41,520 bases of DNA from Ferrovibrio sp. (lineage in GTDB: Bacteria > Pseudomonadota > Alphaproteobacteria > Ferrovibrionales > Ferrovibrionaceae): assembly GCF_002796975.1 (NCBI RefSeq), contig NZ_PEKV01000020.1, forward strand, positions 10,377 to 51,896. Direction: 5' to 3'. A program made the position numbers and the translations under genes. The number at the start of each line of letters is the position of its first letter. The stretch's first letter is position 1. Positions 16,994-24,681 of the stretch are shown here, in pieces. A model generated the notes under the pieces. It ran no database searches and was not told the origin of the DNA. It saw nothing but the letters and a program-made list of their open reading frames with translations.

Positions 16994-17135
16994 CGATCAG
17001 CGCCGATAAGCCAAACGAACACAAACGAAGCCAAACGAACGCCAACGAACGCAAACGAGTACCGAACGAAGCGAAACGAACATCAACGAACGCAAACGAA
17101 CCCCGAGCGAAGCAGCACGACGCCAAACGAAGCGT
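16994..17135 (+). repeat. Phased 10-bp repeat array 1 (AACGAACGCA-type units)
   Basis: About 13 degenerate units with consensus AACGAA(C/G)NCA start at 17004, 17014, 17024, 17034, 17044, 17054, 17065, 17075, 17085, 17095, 17106, 17116 and 17126; a weaker unit may begin at 16994. Spacing is 10 bases with 11 inserted twice. The head unit reads CGATAAGCCA. On the plus strand bases 17011-17130 contain 54 A, 39 C, 25 G and only 2 T. The 10-base period is not a codon multiple, so this is not a repetitive protein. It fills the gap between the convergent YegD-like and SemiSWEET genes. The remaining gap (16806-16993) holds no gene; a possible TATATG -10 at 16854 is weak. Confidence 0.88.
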
Positions 17136-17150
17136 TCAGGCCGCCAGAGC

Positions 17151-17447
17151 TCAGGCGGCCGGGTCGATGGTATCGGCCACCTCGTCCTTCACGCGTTGCG
17201 GGCTCAGCTTCATGAACAGGATGAAGCCGGCCAGCAGCAGGCAGATGGTGTTGCAGACAATGATCGGCCATTGCATCAGCGCGATGCCATAGGCCGACCA
17301 GAGCGCAAAGCCGGTGACGGTGAAGCCGTACATCACCGCCGAAATGTCTTTGGTGCGGCGCGAGCGGATCACCTTCCAGGCCTGCGGCGCGAAGCTGATC
17401 GTGGAGGCTATGGCGGCGAGGCTGCCAAGCCAGACGGCGATATCCAT
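17151..17447 (-). CDS. SemiSWEET / PQ-loop sugar transporter
   Basis: A 98-residue inner-membrane protein with three transmembrane helices (about residues 4-22, 38-58 and 64-84), the size of bacterial SemiSWEETs that dimerise to move small sugars. The hallmark PQ motif is SFAPQAWKVIRSRRTKDIS in helix 1 and its following loop. The second and third helices carry YGFTVTGFALWSAYGI and PIIVCNTICLLLAGFILF, and the CN pair fits the conserved Asn that lines the sugar pocket in this family. GGGGAG lies 5 bases before the ATG but is locked into a hairpin. The gene follows the core-MetE-like gene by 55 bases on the same strand. Substrate unknown. Confidence 0.9.
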   Translation of the reverse strand: MDIAVWLGSLAAIASTISFAPQAWKVIRSRRTKDISAVMYGFTVTGFALWSAYGIALMQWPIIVCNTICLLLAGFILFMKLSPQRVKDEVADTIDPAA

Positions 17448-17451
17448 ATGT

Positions 17452-17477
17452 CTCCCCGGCTGTCGGACCGGGGAGAA
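17452..17477 (-). promoter_or_regulatory. Hairpin covering the SemiSWEET ribosome binding site
   Basis: On the minus strand TCTCCCCGG pairs perfectly with CCGGGGAGA across an 8-base loop. The 3' arm contains the GGGGAG Shine-Dalgarno of the gene starting at 17447. There is no T-run after it, so it looks less like a terminator than a structure that limits translation. Confidence 0.6.
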
Positions 17478-17502
17478 ACGGAATCTTTAGGCGAACTGTT
17501 CC

Positions 17503-18537
17503 CTAGCTAAATTGCTCTCTGGCCAGCTTCGCGCCCTTGCCGAGCGCTTCCAGCTTGGCGGCAGCCACGGCCGTATCGAGCGGCGCCAGGCCGCAGTTGC
17601 TGCAGGGGATCAGCTTGTTCTTCGGCACATACTGCAATGCCGCCTTGATCGTGGCGGCGATCTGCTCGGGCGTCTCGATCGTATCGGTCGCCACGTCGAT
17701 CACGCCGACCATGACTTCCTTGCCGTCCAGCAGGCTCATCAGATGCGGCGGCACCCGGCTGTTGATGCATTCCAGCGACACCTGGTCGATCCTGCTTTTC
17801 GCCAGCGCCGGGAAGAAATCCTCATACTGGCGCCATTCCTCGCCCAGGCCGGCCTTCCAGTCGATATTGGCCTTGATGCCGTAGCCGTAGCAGATATGCA
17901 CCGCCGTCTTGCAGTTCAGGCCGTCGACGGCACGATGCAGCGCCTCGATGCCCCACTCGCCGGCCTGCTTGGTATAGGCGTTGAAGGCCGGTTCGTCGAA
18001 CTGGATGATGTCGACGCCCTCAGCCTCCAGGGCTTTGGCTTCGGCATTCAGCAGGTCGGCAAAGGCCATCGCCATCTTGATGCGGTCGCCGTAATACTCG
18101 TCGGCGATCGTGTCGATGATGGTCATCGGCCCGGGCAGGGTGAATTTCAGCTTGCGCTTGGTATGGGCGCGGCAGAAGGCGCCTTCCCAGGGATGCGCGC
18201 GCTGCTTCTGCTCCAGCTTGCCGACCACACGCGGCACCATTGCCTTGTAGCGGTTGTCGCGGATGCCCATCTCCACCTTGTTCTGGCGGTCGATGCCGGC
18301 GATGTTTTCCACGAAGCCATGCACGAAATGCTGGCGCGACATCTCGCCGTCGCCGACGATATCCAGCCCGGCATCTTCCTGCAGCTTGAGCCAGAGCAGC
18401 GTCGCCTCGCGCTTGGCGTCCTCAAGTGCTTTGCCTTCCGCCTTCCACTGGGGCCACAGCTTGTGCGTTTCGGCCAGCCAGGCCGGCTTGGGCAGGCTGC
18501 CGGCAACCGCCGACGGAAACAGATGCGCTGCAGACAT
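17503..18537 (-). CDS. Core MetE-like cobalamin-independent methionine synthase family protein
   Basis: A 344-residue protein corresponding to the C-terminal catalytic barrel of MetE, without the N-terminal half of the normal protein of about 750 residues. The zinc-binding set is intact: His214 and Cys216 in AVHICYGYG, Glu in SLECINSRVP, and Cys in PCSNCGLAPL. The barrel also keeps LPGPMTIIDTIADEYYGD and VDIIQFDEPAFNAY. By family knowledge it transfers a methyl group to homocysteine or a related thiol; short MetE forms may use a methyl donor other than folate. ATG 18537 has GGGAGG 8-10 bases upstream, and the longer open frame to 18657 has no family similarity. The SemiSWEET gene follows it. 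Confidence 0.87.
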   Translation of the reverse strand: MSAAHLFPSAVAGSLPKPAWLAETHKLWPQWKAEGKALEDAKREATLLWLKLQEDAGLDIVGDGEMSRQHFVHGFVENIAGIDRQNKVEMGIRDNRYKAMVPRVVGKLEQKQRAHPWEGAFCRAHTKRKLKFTLPGPMTIIDTIADEYYGDRIKMAMAFADLLNAEAKALEAEGVDIIQFDEPAFNAYTKQAGEWGIEALHRAVDGLNCKTAVHICYGYGIKANIDWKAGLGEEWRQYEDFFPALAKSRIDQVSLECINSRVPPHLMSLLDGKEVMVGVIDVATDTIETPEQIAATIKAALQYVPKNKLIPCSNCGLAPLDTAVAAAKLEALGKGAKLAREQFS

Positions 18538-18740
18538 TGATGATCCTCCCGGGACGTCGCTTCGATTCGCGGGCACCTTAGCACGGCAGTGCTGCGCCGC
18601 CGAAGTGGCCCCTGCGTGTGACCATACTGGAACCAATGGCTGACAGACGCGCCGCAATGCAGCATGGCGGCAGGGCTGCCAAGGTCTCGCCCCATTCGCG
18701 TTCCAGCCTGTACGGAGGATCGGTCCAGGACGTTCTTCAT

Positions 18741-19988
18741 ATGCAGCGTATCCAGTATCTCGATGGCCTGCGCGGCTGGGCGGCGCTGTTCGTGCTGTTC
18801 CACCATCTGCTGCTGGCTTTCTCGCCCGACGGGCAGGAATCCGTATTGCACACCTCGCCGGTCTCGGCGCCGCTCGGTTTCCTCACCGACGGGCCGCTGG
18901 CCGTGGCGATCTTTTTCATCCTGTCCGGCATCGTGCTGACGGCAGCGGTGACCAGCGCCCAGGAGAGCAGCTTGCCGCGCGGATCACATCCCGGCCTGGG
19001 ACCGCTGCTGCTGAAACGCTGGCTGCGGCTCGGCATTCCGATCTTCGTCGCCGGCCTCCTGGTCCTGATGCTGTTCGCCGTCGGGCTCGACCGTTCCATC
19101 GCCATCGGCTGGGCGTCGGAGTCGAGCTTCATGCGCAGCTTCTTCCCGCCGGGCTACGAGCCCACCCTGCTGCTGGTGCTGAAAGAAGCTTTCGCAGGCG
19201 CCTTCCTGGGGCCGACGCCGCCGCATGACCCGGTGCTGTGGACCATCCGCATCGAGTTCGCCGGCTCGGTGCTGGTCTTCCTGCTGGCCCTGCTGCTGCC
19301 GGCTGGACGATTGCGTCTGATGGCTGCGCTGACGGTGGGCGTCGCGCTGGCGTTTGTGCCGCCGGCCTGGCCATCGCGTCTGGCGCCGGACGGCAGTCTG
19401 GGCTGGATCGGCAATTACTGCGCGCTGTTCGCGCTCGGCGTCGCGTTGTTCGAACTGTTGCGGTGGGATCGGCGGCGCGCCGCGTCGCAGAATATCCACT
19501 GGCGCGACGCGCTCGGCTTCACCCTGCTGGCGCTCGGTCTGGTGCTGTATCCGCTATTTGGCATCCGCGTCTATGACGTCGCCGCTGTGCCCCCGGCCAT
19601 CGGCGCAGCACCGCTCCTGGGCGGCAGCCAGCTGCGCGCCGCGCTGGTGGTGGCCGGCGTGCTGCTGTCGCCGGGCCTGCAGCGATTCCTCGGCAATGCA
19701 ACCTCGGCTTTTCTCGGTCGTGTCTCTTTCGGGCTGTATCTGCTGCATGCACCGCTGATCTGGTCGATCGGCGGGCTGGCGTATTTTCCGCTGGCGGCCT
19801 TGCTGGATCACTGGCCAGCGGCCGTGCTGGCATCCCTCGCGGTGATCCTGCTGTCGCTGGTGCTTGCGGCGCTGTTCCATCGCTGGATCGAGCAGCCGTC
19901 GATGCGGGTGTCGGCGCGGGCGGCGGCGCTGCTGGCAGGGCGCAGCCAGACGCTTCGGCAGCCACAGACGACCGCGACGCCGGTGTGA
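18741..19988 (+). CDS. Acyltransferase family 3 (OafA/NolL-type) membrane protein
   Basis: A 415-residue integral membrane O-acyltransferase that would modify sugars of surface polysaccharide or another envelope molecule with acetyl or similar groups. The start MQRIQYLDGLRGWAALFVLFHHLLL is the family signature, with Arg in DGLRG and the presumed catalytic His in FHHLL. About ten hydrophobic segments follow, including PLAVAIFFILSGIVLTAAV and GRVSFGLYLLHAPLIW near the C-terminus. ATG 18741 is chosen because the family begins there; AGGA lies about 9 bases upstream. The open frame continues to a GTG at 18618, but the extra 41 residues are not hydrophobic or conserved. The gene is convergent with the MFS gene, 2 bases apart. 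Substrate unknown. Confidence 0.87.
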   Translation: MQRIQYLDGLRGWAALFVLFHHLLLAFSPDGQESVLHTSPVSAPLGFLTDGPLAVAIFFILSGIVLTAAVTSAQESSLPRGSHPGLGPLLLKRWLRLGIPIFVAGLLVLMLFAVGLDRSIAIGWASESSFMRSFFPPGYEPTLLLVLKEAFAGAFLGPTPPHDPVLWTIRIEFAGSVLVFLLALLLPAGRLRLMAALTVGVALAFVPPAWPSRLAPDGSLGWIGNYCALFALGVALFELLRWDRRRAASQNIHWRDALGFTLLALGLVLYPLFGIRVYDVAAVPPAIGAAPLLGGSQLRAALVVAGVLLSPGLQRFLGNATSAFLGRVSFGLYLLHAPLIWSIGGLAYFPLAALLDHWPAAVLASLAVILLSLVLAALFHRWIEQPSMRVSARAAALLAGRSQTLRQPQTTATPV

Positions 19989-19990
19989 CC

Positions 19991-21277
19991 TTATTCCGCC
20001 GCTGCCGTCGCCGCACGCTGCGCTGCCAGCACGCGCTCCGTGGGCTTCGTGTTCATGAACAGCTGCATGATGCCGGCTGCCGCGCCGATGCCAGCTGCCA
20101 GCTGCCAGGCCAGCGTATAGGAGCCGAGCTGGTCATAGATCACGCCGCCGGCCCAGGCGCCGAGGAAGCTGCCGACCTGGTGGCTGAAAAAGGCGATGCC
20201 GGTCAGCGTGGCGAGATAGCGGATGCCAAAGATCTGCGCTACCAGTCCGTTGACCAGCGGAATCACGCCGAGCCACAGCGTGCCCATGATGGCGGCGAAG
20301 ACCAGCGTGCTGAACTGGCTGACCGGCAGCGTGAAATACAGCGCAATCGCCACCGAACGCAGGATGTAGATCAGGCCAAGCAGCATCGGCTTGTGGTAAC
20401 GGTCGCCAAGCCAGCCGAACAGCCACGATCCGAACACGTTGAAGGCGCCGATCACGGCGAGCGCCTGTGCGCTCAGCATCGGATCGGCACCGCAATCGGC
20501 CAGGAAGGTAGGCAGATGCGTGGTGAGGAAGACCAGCTGCAACCCGCAGACGAAGAAGGCCGCCGCCATGACGATATAGCCGCCATGGTTGGCGGCTTCG
20601 CCGAGCGTGCTACGCATGGTTTCGGCCGCACCCGGCAGGGCCTCGACCGGCACCTTGTCGGCACGCCCGCCGATCAGGGCCGCCGGCAGCATCGCCGCCG
20701 CGAGCGCCACAAAAACCAACATCGCCATCTGCCAGCCGCTGGCCTGGATCACGCCCTGCGCCAGCGGTGCGCAGAAGAAGGTGCCGATCGAGCCGGCCGC
20801 CGAGACAAGCCCGAAGGCGAGGCTGCGGCGCTCGGGCCGCACGACTTTCGCGGCGATCTTGGCGGCAATACCCGAGGTGGTGCAAGACAGCGCCACGCCG
20901 ATCATCAGGCCGGAGCCGAGCGTGATCATCCAGGCGCTGTGCGCATAAGCCGTGATGATCAGAGCCGCCGCATAGAGCAGGCCGCCGAGCAGCGTGATCA
21001 TGCGGGTGCCGTATTTGTCGACCAGCGCACCGGCAAACGGCTGCGAAATGCCCCAGACGATATTCTGGATGGCGAGTGCGAAAGCGAAGTCGGCCGCCGA
21101 GATGCCAATGTCCCTGGTGATCGGCTGCATGAACAGGCCGAGGCTCTGCCGCATGCCCATGGCGAGCGACAGCATCACGGCAGCGCCGGTCAGGATCGAG
21201 ACGCTCTGCCACTGGCTGAGCGAGGGATGATGGAAAGGCGAGCGGGACGGTGAAGATGAAGAAGTGTCGGTGGCCAT
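19991..21277 (-). CDS. Major facilitator superfamily transporter
   Basis: A 428-residue, 12-helix inner-membrane transporter of the MFS, most like the anion/monocarboxylate (OFA/MCT-like) branch. The N-terminal half begins with a hydrophilic Ser/Pro tail, then ILTGAAVMLSLAMGMRQSLGLFMQPI. The conserved loop 2-3 motif reads GALVDKYGTRM. A second-half equivalent, GWLGDRYHKPMLLG, confirms the two six-helix repeats. GIAFFSHQVGSFLGAWAGGVIYD is typical of this subgroup. It is divergent from a LysR regulator, with 182 bases between the starts, so that regulator probably controls it. The transported compound cannot be told from sequence. Confidence 0.9.
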   Translation of the reverse strand: MATDTSSSSPSRSPFHHPSLSQWQSVSILTGAAVMLSLAMGMRQSLGLFMQPITRDIGISAADFAFALAIQNIVWGISQPFAGALVDKYGTRMITLLGGLLYAAALIITAYAHSAWMITLGSGLMIGVALSCTTSGIAAKIAAKVVRPERRSLAFGLVSAAGSIGTFFCAPLAQGVIQASGWQMAMLVFVALAAAMLPAALIGGRADKVPVEALPGAAETMRSTLGEAANHGGYIVMAAAFFVCGLQLVFLTTHLPTFLADCGADPMLSAQALAVIGAFNVFGSWLFGWLGDRYHKPMLLGLIYILRSVAIALYFTLPVSQFSTLVFAAIMGTLWLGVIPLVNGLVAQIFGIRYLATLTGIAFFSHQVGSFLGAWAGGVIYDQLGSYTLAWQLAAGIGAAAGIMQLFMNTKPTERVLAAQRAATAAAE

Positions 21278-21459
21278 GACGGGCTCTTGAATCCGGGGTT
21301 ATCTGGGCGGGCGGATGATGGTCTGCAGGCGGCGAGAAGTCCAGTCGTGGAATGTATCGCTGCAATCCTGTGTCGTTGCGTTCAAGATTACGCTCGGCAG
21401 GGGCGCTGGGGAGATGATAAAAATGCCCAGAGCTTCCGCAAAAATACGCAGAGCCACTG

Positions 21460-22368
21460 ATGACAGATTGGGACGATATCCGGCTTTTCCTGGAACTGGC
21501 GCGCGAGGGCTCGCTTTCGGCGGCGGCGCGGCGCCTGAAGGTGGACCACTCGACTGTCGCCCGTCGTGTCGCCGCGCTGGAGAAGCAACTCGACCTGCGG
21601 CTGTTCGACCGGCTGGCGCGCGGCTATGTGCTCACCGAGGAAGGCGAGGCCCTGCTCAACACCGCCGAGCGCATGGAGACCGAGGCGCTGGCGCTGCAGC
21701 GCCAGGCCAGTGGGCGGCCGGCCATGCAGGGCAATGTGCGGATCAGCACCTCGCCGATGCTGGCCAGCCTGTTCCTGGCGCCGCGGCTGGCCGAATTCCG
21801 CAAACTGCATCCCGACATCCGCCTCGCGCTGTCGGGCAACAACCGCGTGGTCGATCTCAACCGGCGCGAGGCCGATATCGCGTTGCGCCTGACCAAGCCG
21901 AACGAGAGTGGCCTGATCGCGCGCCGCATCGGCGCGGTCGGCTTCGGGCTCTATGCCGGTGCGAAATATCTCGCGGCAACCAAGCCGAAGGATTACGGCT
22001 TCGTCGGCTATGACGAGACGCTGGGCCAGATCAGCCAGCAGCACTGGCTGGAACAGCAGCTGCGTGGCCGGCCGATCGTTTTCCTGTGCAGCGACATGAC
22101 GACGATGTATCACGCCACCTGCGCCGACATGGGCGTGGCGGTGCTGCCGCATTTCATCGGCACCACCGATCCGCAACTGCGGGGCGTGGCGACGGAAATG
22201 GCAGCACCGGACCGCGAGGTCTGGCTGCTGGTGCATCCCGACCTGCGCCGTGCGCCGCGCGTGCGCGCGGCAATGGACTATCTGGTGGCGCTGTTCGCCC
22301 GCGACCGCCGGTTGCTCGAACAGGGTGCCGCCACCCGGACCAATAAGCGGCGGGCCTTGCCAAGGTGA
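21460..22368 (+). CDS. LysR-family transcriptional regulator
   Basis: A 302-residue LysR-type regulator with an N-terminal winged helix-turn-helix (residues 1-60). The recognition segment is SLSAAARRLKVDHSTVARRVAALEKQLDLRLFDR, and the linker helix follows. The C-terminal effector-binding domain begins around residue 90 (GNVRISTSPMLASLFLAPRLAEFRKLHPDIRL) and matches the periplasmic-binding-protein-like fold. It is divergent from the MFS transporter gene and 49 bases before an M20 amidohydrolase on the same strand. Both are plausible targets, which suggests import and hydrolysis of an N-acylated amino acid or similar compound (inference). I could not settle on a T-N11-A operator in the intergenic region. 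Confidence 0.93.
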   Translation: MTDWDDIRLFLELAREGSLSAAARRLKVDHSTVARRVAALEKQLDLRLFDRLARGYVLTEEGEALLNTAERMETEALALQRQASGRPAMQGNVRISTSPMLASLFLAPRLAEFRKLHPDIRLALSGNNRVVDLNRREADIALRLTKPNESGLIARRIGAVGFGLYAGAKYLAATKPKDYGFVGYDETLGQISQQHWLEQQLRGRPIVFLCSDMTTMYHATCADMGVAVLPHFIGTTDPQLRGVATEMAAPDREVWLLVHPDLRRAPRVRAAMDYLVALFARDRRLLEQGAATRTNKRRALPR

Positions 22369-22417
22369 CGCGGCGGTGCTGTGCTAGGGCAAAGAACACC
22401 GCACACATGAGCATCCC

Positions 22418-23614
22418 ATGACCAGAGACCTTCTCAAGGATATGCAGGCCTATCGCGACGACCTGACCGCGATCCGCCGCGACATCCACCAGCATCCCGA
22501 AACCGCCTTCGAGGAAAACCGCACCTCGGATGTGGTCGCCGCCAAGCTGAGCGAATGGGGCATCCCGGTCCATCGCGGTCTGGGCAAGACCGGCGTGGTC
22601 GGCACCCTGAAGGGCAACCGGCCCGGTCAGCGCAGCATCGTGCTGCGCGCCGACATGGATGCGCTGAACCTGCAGGAAAAGAACACCTTCGCGCATAAGT
22701 CGGTGCATGACGGCAAGATGCATGCCTGCGGCCATGACGGCCATACCGCCATGCTGCTCGGTGCGGCGCGACATCTGGCGAAGCATCCCGATTTTGCCGG
22801 CACGCTGCATTTCATCTTCCAGCCCGCCGAAGAAGGCGAGGGCGGTGCGCGCGTGATGATCGAAGAGGGCCTCTTCGAGATGTTTCCTTGCGACGCGGTC
22901 TACGGCATGCACAACATGCCGGGGCTCAAACTCGGCGAATTCGCCATCCGTCCGGGCGCGATGATGGCAGCGAGCGATACCTGGTCCGCCGTGTTCCGCG
23001 GCACCGGCGGCCATGGCGCCATGCCGCATATGGGCACCGATCCGACCATGCCGGCCGGCGCTTTCATCACCACGACGCAGGGCATCATCGGGCGCAACGT
23101 GAATCCGCAGCATGCCGCCGTGGTCAGCGTCGGGCATATCGCCGCCGGCTCGTATGGCTCGCCGAATGTGATTCCCTCGGAAGTCACCATCCGTGGCACG
23201 GCACGCAGCTATACGCCGGAAGACCGCGACCTGCTGGAGCGGCGGCTGGGCGAGATCGCGCAGGGCATTGCATCGGCACATGGCTGCACGGCGGAGTATC
23301 ATTATCTGCGGCGCTATCCGCCGCTGCGAAACGCGCCGGAGCAGACTGCGCTGGCACTGAAGGCTGCCGCGCTGACGGTGGGCGAGGCGAAGACCGATGG
23401 CGATGTCGAGCCGCTGACCGGCGCGGAGGATTTCGCCTTCATGCTGGAGAAGAAGCCCGGTGCCTATATCCTGATCGGCAATGGCGGCAGCATCAGCGAT
23501 GGCTCTTGCCATTACGTGCATACGCCGCATTACGACTTCAACGACCAGATTCTGGTCACCGGCGCGGCCTACTGGGTCAACCTGGTGGATGTCGAACTGG
23601 GGGACGCGCGCTGA
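22418..23614 (+). CDS. M20-family amidohydrolase (hippurate-hydrolase-like)
   Basis: A 398-residue cytosolic metal-dependent amidohydrolase of the M20D group (hippurate hydrolase, N-acyl-amino-acid amidohydrolase, IAA-amino-acid hydrolase). Metal ligands and catalytic residues are in order: RADMDALNL (Asp), HACGHDGHTAMLLG (Cys and His), FQPAEEGEGGARVM (catalytic Glu pair), YGMHNMPGLKLG (His), and a final His in HYVHTPHYDFND. The dimerisation domain lies between about residues 185 and 295 (GTGGHGAMPHMGTDPT). The start MTRDLLKDMQAYRDDLTAIRRDIHQHPE is the usual family N-terminus. No Shine-Dalgarno is obvious. It follows the LysR gene by 49 bases and may be cotranscribed. Exact substrate unknown. 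Confidence 0.92.
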   Translation: MTRDLLKDMQAYRDDLTAIRRDIHQHPETAFEENRTSDVVAAKLSEWGIPVHRGLGKTGVVGTLKGNRPGQRSIVLRADMDALNLQEKNTFAHKSVHDGKMHACGHDGHTAMLLGAARHLAKHPDFAGTLHFIFQPAEEGEGGARVMIEEGLFEMFPCDAVYGMHNMPGLKLGEFAIRPGAMMAASDTWSAVFRGTGGHGAMPHMGTDPTMPAGAFITTTQGIIGRNVNPQHAAVVSVGHIAAGSYGSPNVIPSEVTIRGTARSYTPEDRDLLERRLGEIAQGIASAHGCTAEYHYLRRYPPLRNAPEQTALALKAAALTVGEAKTDGDVEPLTGAEDFAFMLEKKPGAYILIGNGGSISDGSCHYVHTPHYDFNDQILVTGAAYWVNLVDVELGDAR

Positions 23615-23622
23615 CTTAGCTT

Positions 23623-23706
23623 GTCATGCCCGGGCTTGTCCCGGGCATCCACGCCTTTCTTCGGCGATGCTAAGACGTGGATGGCCGGAACAAGTCCGGC
23701 CATGAC
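23623..23706. repeat. Paired 31-bp palindromic repeats (dispersed family)
   Basis: The unit gtcatgcccgggcttgtcccgggcatccacg (23623-23653, split here only by its own loop) is followed after 22 bases by an inverted copy at 23676-23706 (cgtggatggccgg...ccggccatgac). It fills the gap between the convergent amidohydrolase and MipA genes. This is the clearest complete double unit of the family also present at 14107, 14835 and 15377. Confidence 0.85.
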
Positions 23707-23732
23707 AGTTTGGATTGCGAAGAAGGATGCAG

Positions 23733-24518
23733 TTACCAGTCGATGCCCAGCGTCAGGCCGAGCCGGGCCTGGGTCGGCGAGCCGGCCTGGTCGACCAGCG
23801 GGCTGTCGGCGGCATCGCCGGCGATGCGGTCGATGCCGGCGAAACCGCCGAGCGAGAGATAATCGTTCACGCGATAGCGCAGCGACGCGCTCAGCCCGTA
23901 GGACATATACGGCCCGTCGGGTGAATAGGTGCGATAGCCCGTGCGCGCCGACTGGCCGGGCGTGACGCCGAAATAGGTCTCGGTGAAATCGCGGCTCGCC
24001 ATCGTCGCCTTCGGACCGACGGTCAGCATCAGGCTGTCGCTCAGCCTGGTGCTCCAGGTGACGAACAGGTCGCCGATCGCACCCTCATGGCCGCCGAAGC
24101 CCTGGCGTAGTTCTGCACCCAGCGTAAATGGGCGCAGGTCGTAATGCACATAGCCGCCGGCCTCGCCAGCCGCATCGACATCGCCCATGCCGCGCAGATC
24201 CTTGTCATCGTCCTGGTCGCGCGCCATGCGGTATTTCAGCACCGGGCCGACACGCCAGTTCGAACCCCGCGGCGCCAGGTTGGCGCCGAGCCCGTCGCGG
24301 GTCGAGAGGAAGAAGCGGTCGGCATAGCGCAGGTCGAACAGTGGCAGCGGATCGGCGTCGTAATTGTCGGAGCCCAGATAGGTCGGTGCATAGAGCACCC
24401 CGCCGCCGATACTCAGATGCAGCGGCTCGTCCTGTTTCATATCCGCCGTCTGCGCATGCGTCGGCAACGCGGCGAGCGCAGCGCCGGCGAGCAGCAGGAA
24501 GGCGAAAAGGCGACGCAT
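23733..24518 (-). CDS. MipA/OmpV-family outer-membrane protein
   Basis: A 261-residue outer-membrane beta-barrel of the MipA/OmpV family, whose members scaffold peptidoglycan enzymes or serve as porin-like surface proteins. The signal peptide is MRRLFAFLLLAGAALAALPTHAQ, cleaved at about residue 23. The mature start has the typical LHLSIGGGVLYAPTYLGSDNYDADPLP. Alternating hydrophobic/polar strands follow (LFDLRYADRFFLSTRDGLG, NWRVGPVLKYRM, VHYDLRPFTLGAELRQG), and the C-terminus LGLTLGIDW ends in an aromatic residue as required for barrel assembly. The length is normal. Standalone gene; 163 bases with nothing recognisable separate it from the next upstream gene. Confidence 0.9.
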   Translation of the reverse strand: MRRLFAFLLLAGAALAALPTHAQTADMKQDEPLHLSIGGGVLYAPTYLGSDNYDADPLPLFDLRYADRFFLSTRDGLGANLAPRGSNWRVGPVLKYRMARDQDDDKDLRGMGDVDAAGEAGGYVHYDLRPFTLGAELRQGFGGHEGAIGDLFVTWSTRLSDSLMLTVGPKATMASRDFTETYFGVTPGQSARTGYRTYSPDGPYMSYGLSASLRYRVNDYLSLGGFAGIDRIAGDAADSPLVDQAGSPTQARLGLTLGIDW

Positions 24519-24681
24519 GGGCGGGTGGAACCTCGGACAAGCAACGACCGGAACCGGCGGCCGTATCCATGACCAAGTGATGGCGGCTAAATGCGGCCTT
24601 ATCTTGGCGGCACGGCCTGCTGTCGGCCGTGATCGCCGTCACGCTGCCACCAGACTCAAATATACCAGACAATACTGAGGC

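Noticed and set aside
16994..17135. CRISPR array
   Set aside because: Units are 10 bp with no unique spacers, no 25-40 bp repeats, and no cas genes nearby.
16882..17292. Open frames across the AACGAACGCA array that would encode Asn/Lys/Arg-rich peptides
   Set aside because: The repeat period is 10-11 bases, not a multiple of three, so different frames give unrelated peptides. The frames overlap the SemiSWEET gene and lack a Shine-Dalgarno. They are open only because the array lacks T.
18538..18740. SAM or cobalamin riboswitch between the MetE-like and acyltransferase genes
   Set aside because: Only an AGCAC-GGCA-GTGCT palindrome (18580-18593) stands out; no riboswitch core sequence is visible and the space is short.
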